From: Paludibacteraceae bacterium
GTDB lineage: Bacteria > Bacteroidota > Bacteroidia > Bacteroidales > Paludibacteraceae
DNA length: 37,360 bases
Direction: 5' to 3'
Assembly (NCBI GenBank): GCA_017384225.1
Contig: JAFNUD010000042.1
Location: 1-37,360, forward strand
In this document: positions 9,283-16,752 of the stretch, one piece after another
Layout: every line of letters begins with the position of its first letter
Numbering within the stretch: the first letter of the stretch is position 1
Position numbers and translations under genes: made by a program
The notes under the pieces: model-generated
What the model was told of the DNA's origin: nothing
What the model saw: only the letters and a program-made list of their open reading frames with translations
Database searches by the model: none

Positions 9283-10524
9283 TCAAAGCTTGCGCTTGAA
9301 GAACCAGTGTTCCGCAATTGCTGCATTCACGACAATTCTCAAAGAGTTCTCTCCTAACATTACACCATCCATTGCACCACGATGCACATACTCAAATGTG
9401 GTATTGATTACAGTACCTATTGTGCGCAACGGAAAACCAATACCAGCTGAAACACCAATCTCTGGCATAGTAGTATATTTAGAGTATGCAGTTGCATAAT
9501 TAAGACCTAAACGCCAAAGAATTTGGTGTGCATAATTACGACTCTGCGGATTATGACGATATTCAACACCCAAAGCCCAACGCTGACGCGTGCGCAGACT
9601 ATTATCAGATGTATTAAAATATAATGAATTTGTCCAGTCTTGGCAAAGATAATCAATACCTAAAGTCAAACGCCCTTCATAACCATAACTAACACCAACC
9701 CCATACATCATTGGCAAATCAAAGCCTTCAGGTGAAACAGGAACAGTGTCATTGGTAGTTGTCTCCACAAGCAGATAATCACTATTTGAAAAGCGTTGTT
9801 TATTCTCAAACACACCACCTAATACAATAGTATGCTTGCCAAACGTATGAAATAATTGCATGCCATAGCGCATACGCAAACTATTTACTTTCAGTCGTTC
9901 ATACTGACTTGTAGAAGTAAGGGATGCATCAGTAAAAGTCAGCGAACGATATTTATTCATTTCACCAAACATATAATATACATTCGCACCCAAAGCCACC
10001 CAATCACAAATATTAAAACTCAAACCACCATACACTTGCGTAAAACCACCATCGCCACTATAGGTTTTTGTATAGTAATAATCCGAATGGATTGAATCTG
10101 AAATCGCCATGGAATACCCGACAGCAGAATAAGGAGTTACACCAGCAGAAAAGGCAATATGCTGACGCCAAATAGGAAATTGCAAGGTCACATATTCCAA
10201 GTTTCCATTGACTTTATTGTTCTGACCATACGCATCACCATAATTCGTATATAGAAACGAACCTGCTATATCGAACATAAATGTCATGCTATCACAGGCT
10301 GTATATGATGCAGGCTGCGCAGGATTAATGGCTTTATTAGAACGCATTCCAACACCTACTCCACCCATAGCACGATATGCACCAGGCAAATTGTCATTTA
10401 ACTCTCCATATCCAAAACGAGATGATGGCGATGAGGTCGCATTCTGTGCCCACGCGCATACAACCACCATCAGTACTACCAGTAATGTTACTATTCTTTT
10501 CACTATATCCTTGCCTTTAAACAT
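9283..10524 (-). CDS. Outer-membrane beta-barrel protein of unknown function
   Basis: A 413-residue exported protein. Its signal peptide (IVTLLVVLMVVVCAWAQ) is followed by SSRFGYGELNDNLPGAYRAMGGVGVGMRSNKAINPAQPASYTACDS, reminiscent of the FadL/PorV-like barrels of Bacteroidetes. The rest is alternating aromatic and polar strands (YVTLQFPIWRQHIAFSAGVTPYSAVGYS; LTLGIDYLCQDW; WRLGLNYATAYSKY) and ends near WFFKRKL. It begins 6 nt after coaX and precedes the TPR and lptC genes, an order I recognise from other Bacteroidales. Substrate and role are unknown; hydrophobic-molecule transport is only a possibility from the fold resemblance. Confidence 0.8.
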   Translation of the reverse strand: MFKGKDIVKRIVTLLVVLMVVVCAWAQNATSSPSSRFGYGELNDNLPGAYRAMGGVGVGMRSNKAINPAQPASYTACDSMTFMFDIAGSFLYTNYGDAYGQNNKVNGNLEYVTLQFPIWRQHIAFSAGVTPYSAVGYSMAISDSIHSDYYYTKTYSGDGGFTQVYGGLSFNICDWVALGANVYYMFGEMNKYRSLTFTDASLTSTSQYERLKVNSLRMRYGMQLFHTFGKHTIVLGGVFENKQRFSNSDYLLVETTTNDTVPVSPEGFDLPMMYGVGVSYGYEGRLTLGIDYLCQDWTNSLYFNTSDNSLRTRQRWALGVEYRHNPQSRNYAHQILWRLGLNYATAYSKYTTMPEIGVSAGIGFPLRTIGTVINTTFEYVHRGAMDGVMLGENSLRIVVNAAIAEHWFFKRKL

Positions 10525-10530
10525 TAAACT

Positions 10531-11262
10531 CTAAACACTAAACTCCAATATCCTATCCAACCCTATCAACACCAGATGTGGTTCGCCCACTATATCGCGA
10601 TGCTTCATCGCGTTTAATATGTAAGGTGCATGTCCTCCCGTCACATAAGTCTTGAATGCTATCTTTTGGTCCTTGAGCTGACGCATATAACCTTTCACTT
10701 CAAACACCAATCCTCTCACCACACCTGCGGCTATTGCTTCATTCGTATTCTTGCCAAAGAGTGGTGTCAATGCATCAGGTTCTACTTCCACTTTGGGCAA
10801 ACGCTTGGTCATTTGGTGTAATGCTGTCAGTCGCATCTTGATACCAGGAGCAATGTTTCCGCCTAAGTACCCTTGCTCTGCCGATACAAAATCATAGGTC
10901 ACCGCCGAACCTGCATCAATAATCAACAAGTTGCTATTCGGACACAAGTGTGCTGCACCTACTGCTGCTGCTATACGATCATGCCCCAAGGTTTCTGGCG
11001 TTTGATAACGATTGGCTATCGGTAGTGGAGTCAAGTGGTCAAACAGCACGAAGTGTTGGGACAATCGATTAAGCGCATTGATCACGGCAGGCTCCATATT
11101 TGCCACCGACGATACGATGCTATTCGTAATCGGATACAAGGAGAACAATCGTTCGACATCTACCGACGAAAATGACCTATACAGCAGATTCTTTACGATC
11201 ACGCCATCCTTAAACAGCGCCACCTTCGTCCTCGAATTTCCCTGATCAATACACAAATTCAT
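10531..11262 (-). CDS. coaX: Type III pantothenate kinase
   Basis: A 243-residue type III pantothenate kinase that phosphorylates pantothenate in the first step of coenzyme A synthesis. It belongs to the ASKHA fold: the phosphate-1 motif is DQGNSRTK (Asp6 to Lys13). TLGHDRIAAAVGA is the family-specific GxDR segment, and IIDAGSAVTYD holds the phosphate-2/catalytic aspartate region. YVTGGHAPYI is the adenosine motif. Length is normal. It is co-directional with the acyl-CoA/ACP ligase (53 nt upstream) and the barrel gene (6 nt downstream); CoA supply and acyl activation in one cluster makes functional sense. Confidence 0.95.
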   Translation of the reverse strand: MNLCIDQGNSRTKVALFKDGVIVKNLLYRSFSSVDVERLFSLYPITNSIVSSVANMEPAVINALNRLSQHFVLFDHLTPLPIANRYQTPETLGHDRIAAAVGAAHLCPNSNLLIIDAGSAVTYDFVSAEQGYLGGNIAPGIKMRLTALHQMTKRLPKVEVEPDALTPLFGKNTNEAIAAGVVRGLVFEVKGYMRQLKDQKIAFKTYVTGGHAPYILNAMKHRDIVGEPHLVLIGLDRILEFSV

Positions 11263-11315
11263 GCCTCTAAACTCAAAACTGTAGCGAAATGTCCTTCAAA
11301 CTATCGCTATGCAAC

Positions 11316-12983
11316 CTACGCCTCGTAAAGGAAGCGCTTTATACTCTTCTTCGGCGTCTTTTCAAACTCGTGGTTATAGATACGCACCTCGTTAATCTGC
11401 TCGTAGGCAGCCAAATCGGCATTCACCAATTTACGGTTCTCTTCCATAGCCACTTCCAATTGCTCTTGGTTCAACTTCTCTGCATCTACAGCCTCAAAAT
11501 CAGGGCAAACCAATGCTATCAATCGTGTATCTTTTTGCAGTACCAATGATTCCAATACGTATGGCATATTGTTAATCTTCGCCTCAATCTCCTCTGGATA
11601 AATATTTTGTCCGCTCGGACCGAGCAACATGGTTTTGCAACGACCTTTTATATATATATGCTTATCTTCATCAATCAATCCTAAGTCGCCTGTGCGTAGC
11701 CAACCGTCTTCGGTAAACGACTCTGCTGTAGCTTGCTCATTCTTGTAGTATCCAGCCATCACATTCTCACCACGAACCTGTATCTCGCCCACACCATCGG
11801 CATCTGGATTAGCTATTCGTGCTTCCATCAATCCTTCTAACACTTGTCCGCAAGATTGACTACGGAAGCGGTCGTGTGGTGCAAAACTAATCAGCGGAGC
11901 AGTTTCAGTCATTCCATAACCTACAGTCACAGGGAACTTGATGCGCTTCAAAAAAGTCTCCACTTCAGCATTCAATGGTGCACCACCAATAATGATTTGC
12001 GAGAACTCGCCACCAAAAGCGTTCATTAGTGTCTCACGAATCTTTCCCAATACTACTTGATCTAGCAATGGCACTTTCAACACCCAACTCACAGGCGCCT
12101 TCGAGATCTGTGGCTGAATCATCTTCTTATAAATCTTTTCCAAAATCAATGGCACAGACAAGATCACGGTTGGCTTCACTTCTGCAAAGGCCTTCAACAA
12201 GATTTTTGGCGATGGTGTGCGACCAATCAGATAAGTATGTCCACCTGCAGCCAAACATGCCAAGAAGTCGAATGCGCATCCGTATGCATGTGCCAAAGGC
12301 AAGAATGCCACGTGGCGACAACCTGGGAATACCAGCTTCGTGGTTAACCCAAATAATATATTACCTGCTAATGCATTCGCTGGTGTCATCACGCCTTTCG
12401 AGAAACCAGTTGTACCCGATGTATAGTTGATAGATGCTAATTCTGCATTGCTGCGCTCAATATAGTTCACATCGGCTGCACTATAACCATTAGGATATAA
12501 TTCGTCAAACAACTCCTCCATGGTCATTTTATCCACCGCTTGCTTCTTCGCATAGCGACTGATGATCAGATCCATGTCGTTTAGCGAGAATACCGCTTTC
12601 AGGTCTGGCACTTGTTCTGGATCAATATTTTCCCAAATCAAATCGGTGATAAACAACAGTTTAGACTCCGAGTGGTTGATGATATGTATTGCATCATTCG
12701 CCTTAAAGTCTTGCAGTATGGGCACGATTATTGCACCGTAAGTCACAGTTGCCAAATAGGTTATTACCCAATTGCTATTATTCTTGCCCATTACAGCAAT
12801 CTTATCACCTTGCTCTATGCCACAATGCTTGAAGAGCAAATGCAAGCGAGCAATCTTCTCTGCCATCTGACCATAAGTCAGCGTTACAGTTGTTCCATAA
12901 TCGGTTACAGCCTCCAAATCCCAATGTTTGCGAAAGGAGTTCTCGTAAATTTTAATCAGATTCTCTTCTGGTTTTGTCAACAT
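11316..12983 (-). CDS. AMP-forming long-chain acyl-CoA/acyl-ACP synthetase
   Basis: A 555-residue adenylate-forming enzyme that activates a carboxylate (most likely a long-chain fatty acid) with ATP and passes it to CoA or acyl carrier protein. The AMP/ATP P-loop is YTSGTTGFSKGVM (187-199). GYGMTETAPLI is the A5 motif, DGWLRTGDLG the A7 motif, and KTMLLGPSGQNIYPEEIE the hinge and A8 region, with the expected C-terminal catalytic Lys in KTPKKSIKRFLY. The family is certain but the acceptor is not. It starts 21 nt after the small membrane protein and lies in the cluster that includes the acyl-ACP thioesterase. Confidence 0.9.
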   Translation of the reverse strand: MLTKPEENLIKIYENSFRKHWDLEAVTDYGTTVTLTYGQMAEKIARLHLLFKHCGIEQGDKIAVMGKNNSNWVITYLATVTYGAIIVPILQDFKANDAIHIINHSESKLLFITDLIWENIDPEQVPDLKAVFSLNDMDLIISRYAKKQAVDKMTMEELFDELYPNGYSAADVNYIERSNAELASINYTSGTTGFSKGVMTPANALAGNILFGLTTKLVFPGCRHVAFLPLAHAYGCAFDFLACLAAGGHTYLIGRTPSPKILLKAFAEVKPTVILSVPLILEKIYKKMIQPQISKAPVSWVLKVPLLDQVVLGKIRETLMNAFGGEFSQIIIGGAPLNAEVETFLKRIKFPVTVGYGMTETAPLISFAPHDRFRSQSCGQVLEGLMEARIANPDADGVGEIQVRGENVMAGYYKNEQATAESFTEDGWLRTGDLGLIDEDKHIYIKGRCKTMLLGPSGQNIYPEEIEAKINNMPYVLESLVLQKDTRLIALVCPDFEAVDAEKLNQEQLEVAMEENRKLVNADLAAYEQINEVRIYNHEFEKTPKKSIKRFLYEA

Positions 12984-13004
12984 AATCTATTCATTTATAG
13001 GTTA

Positions 13005-13454
13005 TTACTCCAGTGGAAAATCCACAGGCGCTGGCAGTTCCAGCACATCTTCCGTAGCTGGAACTACGGGTATTGCGTTTCTCACGCTTATAATCGAGTC
13101 CACCACAAACTGACTGTTTCCGCGCCATGGTAATGTGCCGAGATAACGTTTCCAATGCAGTTTGATTTGGCGACTTGAGTTATTGTCTATTTGTTGGGCT
13201 ACATGCTCATCCACAACCGAAAACTTAAACTCGTTCGATTGTATCGTAGCGCTCGTATTATGCGAGTTATAGCCTGTTTGGATCATTTTTCCCTCATAGG
13301 TCTTAAAGACAAAACCTTCGCGTTGGAAATAGTTGATATCGCCTTCGTTCGTTCCTTCGCTATATACGAAGAAGAATTTGAAGTACATAAAACCCACTAA
13401 TGCGAGCAAGAGCACGCTAATCACAATGGTTACTATTTTTCCTGTTGTATTCAT
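13005..13454 (-). CDS. Conserved single-pass membrane protein
   Basis: A 149-residue protein with one N-terminal transmembrane helix (IVTIVISVLLLALVGFMYFKFFF) and a short periplasmic domain. Recognisable segments are EGTNEGDINYFQREGFVFKTYEGKMIQTG, KFSVVDEHVAQQI and the basic patch KLHWKRYLGTLPWRGNSQFVV. I recognise this as a widespread Bacteroidetes protein of no proven function; database names of the 6-phosphogluconate dehydrogenase kind would not be supported by this sequence. It is the first gene of the seven-gene cluster and has its own strong promoter. The downstream ligase starts 21 nt after its stop. Confidence 0.82.
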   Translation of the reverse strand: MNTTGKIVTIVISVLLLALVGFMYFKFFFVYSEGTNEGDINYFQREGFVFKTYEGKMIQTGYNSHNTSATIQSNEFKFSVVDEHVAQQIDNNSSRQIKLHWKRYLGTLPWRGNSQFVVDSIISVRNAIPVVPATEDVLELPAPVDFPLE

Positions 13455-13510
13455 AATCTGTTCCTTTAAACTTTAAAACTTAAACTTCCCTACATACCAC
13501 AAAAACCGCG

Positions 13511-13542
13511 CAAAGGTACAAAAAAAAAACGAAACATGCAAA
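13511..13542 (-). promoter_or_regulatory. Promoter of the envelope/lipid gene cluster
   Basis: On the minus strand TTTG (13542-13539), a 20-bp spacer and TACCTTTG (13518-13511) form a full consensus. It precedes the membrane protein at 13454 by about 56 nt and is the only consensus promoter seen for the seven genes down to 6469. Confidence 0.82.
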
Positions 13543-13656
13543 TATTCATGCAATTATTCCGCTTTTTTAATAAATATTTAATTTATTATCTCCCTAACTC
13601 TCAACACTAAATAGTAGCACATCGTCCACTAAATACACCACACACAAACTCTAAAC

Positions 13657-13684
13657 AAAAATAACGATCCACCTCGTTATTTTT
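13657..13684 (-). terminator. Terminator overlapping the DUF5103 stop codon
   Basis: Arms AAAAATAACGA (13657-13667) and TCGTTATTTTT (13674-13684) are perfectly complementary over 11 bp with a 6-nt loop. On the minus strand the TAA stop of the DUF5103 gene lies inside the upstream arm and the hairpin ends in TTTTTGTTT. Confidence 0.72.
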
Positions 13685-14978
13685 TCCCCACTAACCTATC
13701 ATATCTTCCGCCAAATGGACGATAATACACCCAAATGTCGTACTCGTTTTCAGTCTGCCAATGCGAACCCTCAAGAGGCAGTGCTACGGCGCCATTCGCA
13801 GGACTTACCACATAATACATATAGTCGTATCCTCCTTGCTTGAGATAAGCATACAGATAGTAGCATTTTTCGTCGGAATCATACTCCATTCTATTCTGTG
13901 CAATATATTGATTACCAAACAACTCGCCACCCACAAACACATATCCATCCATCACAGGTGTCGCTACAGGAAGCACAAAGTGCACCCACATATATTCAGC
14001 CTCTGTATCCACATAATCTGCCTTCTCGCAGTTCACCATCCATTGTCCATTCGCATCCCTTTCGGTTAGATATACAGTGCCTTCTCGTCCTGCACCTTTG
14101 GCCATTGTACCACGCAGTTCATCTACCTCTAGCAGGGCATGATATTCACCTTGTGCGTATTGAATTCGGTTCACGTGATAACCAGCATAGTAGAGAGAAT
14201 AGGTATCAAAGTGTCGATATTCATTCCCCGCCTCAAAAATCAGGCTTTTTTGATTGATATAGCGTAATCGATTAGGTTCTACAAAAGTAGGATTGTGTAG
14301 TACCACTTGGTTATCTCGTCTGCCATTTTGCTGTACTACTATACTCACGTCCTGCGGATTGCGCAGGTTGAGATGATGAGTCATCACATCTATATCCAAT
14401 TGTTGGTATCGCCCGTTAAACTCCATGTCTGTGTTTCCTCGTACTTTTGCTTCAATGCTTACGATGGGTTCCACTACTTGGAAGCACACTTGTGCTACTA
14501 CTTGGCTTTGGTCGCCATCTTGATAAATTTGTAGCACGTAGTTACCACTGGCTTTGAGTTGCATATCAGCGTTAGGAAACTCTAACCAATAGTGGGTATA
14601 TTCCTGTTGTGTATTCATGGATAATTCATAATCAACGATATCGTTGGTGGTGAAGCCATCTAAGTATTCGAAACTGCTTATTGGGCTTTCTTGCCAATTT
14701 CTATCGCAATGCAGTACGCGATAGGTATATTGTTTGGTATCGTGACTGAGGTAGTCGAAGCTTATTTCAAGAGTATTTTCTGGTTCAGTACCATCTATTA
14801 TGCCATTCTCCCCGAGCACAAGGTATGGTCTTTGCACCATGCCAGTAGATTCGATGGTTTCGCTCATCGCGCGCACACGCAACGTGCGTATATTAGGGTC
14901 TATCGCACACGTGGTATGCTGTGCAAAACTAACACAACATCCCATTACTAACAATAATATTACAAACAAATTTCTCAT
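13677..14978 (-). CDS. DUF5103 secreted protein
   Basis: A 433-residue exported protein of the DUF5103 family, found across Bacteroidetes and without known function. The signal peptide is MRNLFVILLLVMGCCVSFAQ. The body is beta-rich: early motif MVQRPYLVLGE, FDYLSHDTKQYTYRVLHCDRNWQESPISSFEYLDGF, NYVLQIYQDGDQSQVVAQVCFQVVEP, and a C-terminal half ending EYDIWVYYRPFGGRYDRLVGKK. The start at 14978 is chosen because the signal peptide begins there. The frame stays open 38 codons further, but that extension would run antisense through the promoter and lead-in of the neighbouring tRNA gene. A consensus promoter ends only 8 nt before the ATG, giving a very short leader. Confidence 0.85.
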   Translation of the reverse strand: MRNLFVILLLVMGCCVSFAQHTTCAIDPNIRTLRVRAMSETIESTGMVQRPYLVLGENGIIDGTEPENTLEISFDYLSHDTKQYTYRVLHCDRNWQESPISSFEYLDGFTTNDIVDYELSMNTQQEYTHYWLEFPNADMQLKASGNYVLQIYQDGDQSQVVAQVCFQVVEPIVSIEAKVRGNTDMEFNGRYQQLDIDVMTHHLNLRNPQDVSIVVQQNGRRDNQVVLHNPTFVEPNRLRYINQKSLIFEAGNEYRHFDTYSLYYAGYHVNRIQYAQGEYHALLEVDELRGTMAKGAGREGTVYLTERDANGQWMVNCEKADYVDTEAEYMWVHFVLPVATPVMDGYVFVGGELFGNQYIAQNRMEYDSDEKCYYLYAYLKQGGYDYMYYVVSPANGAVALPLEGSHWQTENEYDIWVYYRPFGGRYDRLVGKK

Positions 14979-14986
14979 TTCGGGCA

Positions 14987-15018
14987 CAAAATTACAAAAA
15001 AATGTGCAAATACGCAAA
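14987..15018 (-). promoter_or_regulatory. Promoter of DUF5103 gene
   Basis: On the minus strand TTTG (15018-15015), 20 bp and TAATTTTG (14994-14987). The last base of the -7 box is 8 nt from the ATG at 14978, so the transcript should be leaderless or nearly so. It lies back to back with the tRNA promoter. Confidence 0.72.
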
Positions 15019-15022
15019 ATTA

Positions 15023-15054
15023 TTTGCATATTTCGCAAAAAAGCAGTACTTTTG
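15023..15054 (+). promoter_or_regulatory. Promoter of tRNA-Thr gene
   Basis: TTTG (15023-15026), 20 bp and TACTTTTG (15047-15054). It lies 33 nt upstream of the mature tRNA 5' end. The region GTACTTTTGC (15046-15055) also fits the GTANNTTTGC core known as the attB core of CTnDOT-type elements. Confidence 0.8.
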
Positions 15055-15087
15055 CAGCGCGTTTCAGCATTGTCCGCTGACGCGGTT

Positions 15088-15160
<73 letters not shown>

Positions 15161-15186
15161 CAACTATTGATTATCAGTATGTTACG

Positions 15187-15225
15187 ATAAGGACTTGAAC
15201 CAAGTGGTTCGAGTCCTTATTTTTC
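15187..15225 (+). terminator. Terminator of tRNA-Thr carrying a T-arm copy
   Basis: A 15-bp stem pairs 15187-15201 with 15206-15220 (one G-U pair) around the loop AAGT and is followed by TTTTTCTTT. The right arm begins with GGTTCGAGTCC (15206-15216), identical to 11 nt of the tRNA's own T-arm at 15139-15149. Confidence 0.85.
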
Positions 15226-15272
15226 TTTAATCAACAGATAATCAACCTCTTAAACATTACTCATCCAAAAAA

Positions 15273-15320
15273 CGATACCAAAAACGATACCATAATCGAT
15301 ACCATTAGTGTTACCAATCA
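15273..15320. repeat. Four 12-bp iterated repeats (CGATACCA core)
   Basis: CGATACCA starts at 15273, 15285 and 15297, and a degenerate TGTTACCA at 15309, an exact 12-bp period. The array lies about 110 bp past the tRNA gene. It could be protein-binding iterons or an integration-site remnant; neither is shown. Confidence 0.7.
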
Positions 15321-15360
15321 TCCGAATAATTTGCAAAATTTCGGATATTTGAAAAGTGAA

Positions 15361-15386
15361 TAGCAGCTGCAAAGTTGCTATTTCTT
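15361..15386 (+). terminator. Terminator-like hairpin
   Basis: TAGCAGCT (15361-15368) pairs with AGTTGCTA (15373-15380) through one G-U, loop GCAA, followed by a T-rich TTTCTTTTA. No gene that would need it lies just upstream apart from the tRNA, which already has a better terminator. Confidence 0.45.
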
Positions 15387-15627
15387 TTATCCCTTAATCA
15401 TGTAAAATCACCCTTGACGAGTTTGATATTTCACAATTTTTGCGCTGTTTCAATAGGTTTGTGAAATAGCACAAAATTGTATTTTCACCACACAAATGAA
15501 AAAAAATGTGTAACTTCTTGCTTATAAACTTACACATCTCCCTAGGGAGAGGGGTAGCGCAAATACAAGTGATTAGACAATGGTTGATAGTCTCTAAACA
15601 CTACACCCTATATTTTTTTTGAAAACA

Positions 15628-15659
15628 CTTGCATATTTCAGAAAAAAGCAGTACTTTTG
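15628..15659 (+). promoter_or_regulatory. Promoter of mutY
   Basis: CTTG (15628-15631; the TTG core matches), 20 bp and TACTTTTG (15652-15659). The spacer and flanks are nearly the same as at the tRNA promoter (GCATATTTC ... AAAAAAGCAG). Confidence 0.78.
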
Positions 15660-15702
15660 TAGGCGTTTTTAAGAATGAGAATAACATTGGCACTATAATA
15701 CT

Positions 15703-16752
15703 TTGAACCATTCGTTAATACACACAAAGCTATCTCTTTGGTACGAACAAAACCATCGCATACTACCATGGCGTGAAACAAATGACCCATATTGTATATG
15801 GGTATCTGAGGTCATCCTACAGCAAACACGGGTAAATCAAGGTTTAGAATACTACCTTAGATTTATAACACGTTTTCCTGACATAGAGTCGTTAGCAGGT
15901 GCAGAAGAGGCAGAAGTATTGCGCTATTGGCAAGGTCTGGGCTATTATTCCCGAGCTCGAAATATGCATCAGGCAGCCAAGAGAGTAATCGAAAATGGCA
16001 TGCAAGTCTTTAGCCCAGATCCTCACGCACTATCAGCAGAAGAACGCTACCAGGGATTCTTGTCATTGCCTGGCATAGGCGAATACACCGCAGGAGCCAT
16101 CGCGTCTTTCGCGTTCGATCTTCCTTATCCTGCCATGGATGGTAATGTATATCGTGTTCTATCACGTCTATATGATTGTGAAATTCCTTTTGATAGCACA
16201 GAAGGCAAAAAGCATTTTCGACAATTAGCGTATGACTTGCTTGACCGTAAGCATCCTGGCAAATACAACTCTGCTATTATGGAATTTGGAGCACTACACT
16301 GCGTTCCCAAGTCACCCGATTGCGAATCTTGCCCCATACAAAATTCTTGTTTAGGCTACGCACATCACACAGTAGAGTGGTTGCCTGTACGTAAAACTCG
16401 CACTGCATTGCGTGATCGCTACCTGAATTACACTATCTACTTGACTAACGACCTACAAACGCTCATTTACCGCCGCACAGAAAATGACATTTGGAAGCAT
16501 TTGTATGAGTTCCCATTAGAAGAGAGCAATCAGTTGCTGCCCGCAGATAAAAATGTGATAAGTATAGATTTTACCCATATTCTTTCTCATCAACGCCTAC
16601 ATGTCCGTTTCTTCATAAAAAAAGTATCAGAGTTGCCTCTGATACCAAATTGTATTATCGTTTCGTTTGCGTCACTAGACGACTATGCTCTATCCCGCCT
16701 TACACTACGAGCCATAGAGTCAATAAGGCGGATTGATTCTATTTCTGAGTGA
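15703..16752 (+). CDS. mutY: A/G-specific adenine glycosylase MutY
   Basis: A 349-residue DNA repair glycosylase that removes adenine mispaired with 8-oxoguanine. It starts with TTG: the only in-frame stop upstream (TAA at 15682) leaves no ATG, and the frame gives the family's N-terminus WYEQNHRILPWRE. Catalytic Glu36 lies in SEVILQQTRV. The helix-hairpin-helix-GPD is LPGIGEYTAGAIASFAF with Asp146 in AMDGNVYRV. The 4Fe-4S cluster cysteines are Cys200, 207, 210 and 216 (C-x6-C-x2-C-x5-C). The C-terminal NUDIX-like 8-oxoG recognition domain is present, so the protein is full length. Its 3' end overlaps the convergent CorC-like gene by 14 bp. Confidence 0.95.
   Translation: MNHSLIHTKLSLWYEQNHRILPWRETNDPYCIWVSEVILQQTRVNQGLEYYLRFITRFPDIESLAGAEEAEVLRYWQGLGYYSRARNMHQAAKRVIENGMQVFSPDPHALSAEERYQGFLSLPGIGEYTAGAIASFAFDLPYPAMDGNVYRVLSRLYDCEIPFDSTEGKKHFRQLAYDLLDRKHPGKYNSAIMEFGALHCVPKSPDCESCPIQNSCLGYAHHTVEWLPVRKTRTALRDRYLNYTIYLTNDLQTLIYRRTENDIWKHLYEFPLEESNQLLPADKNVISIDFTHILSHQRLHVRFFIKKVSELPLIPNCIIVSFASLDDYALSRLTLRAIESIRRIDSISE

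Larger units (their letters stand above)
15161..15702. other. Non-coding, repeat-rich interval between tRNA-Thr and mutY
   Basis: This 540-bp interval has no credible gene. In order it holds the tRNA terminator (15187-15225) and four 12-bp iterations of CGATACCA or its degenerate form (15273-15320). It continues with a 7-bp inverted repeat ATCCGAA/TTCGGAT near 15320-15350, a second terminator-like hairpin (15361-15386), and two interleaved imperfect inverted repeats (15429-15480). Last come TGTGTAA/TTACACA (15507-15536), the 14-bp palindrome TCTCCCTAGGGAGA (15537-15550) and the mutY promoter (15628-15659). An open frame from 15199 to about 15360 lacks a start codon. The arrangement resembles a decayed insertion next to a tRNA gene, but no integrase remnant was recognised. 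Confidence 0.6.

Noticed and set aside
15199-15360. Open frame after the tRNA gene
   Set aside because: No start codon and no similarity recognised; its short repeats are the 12-bp iterons.
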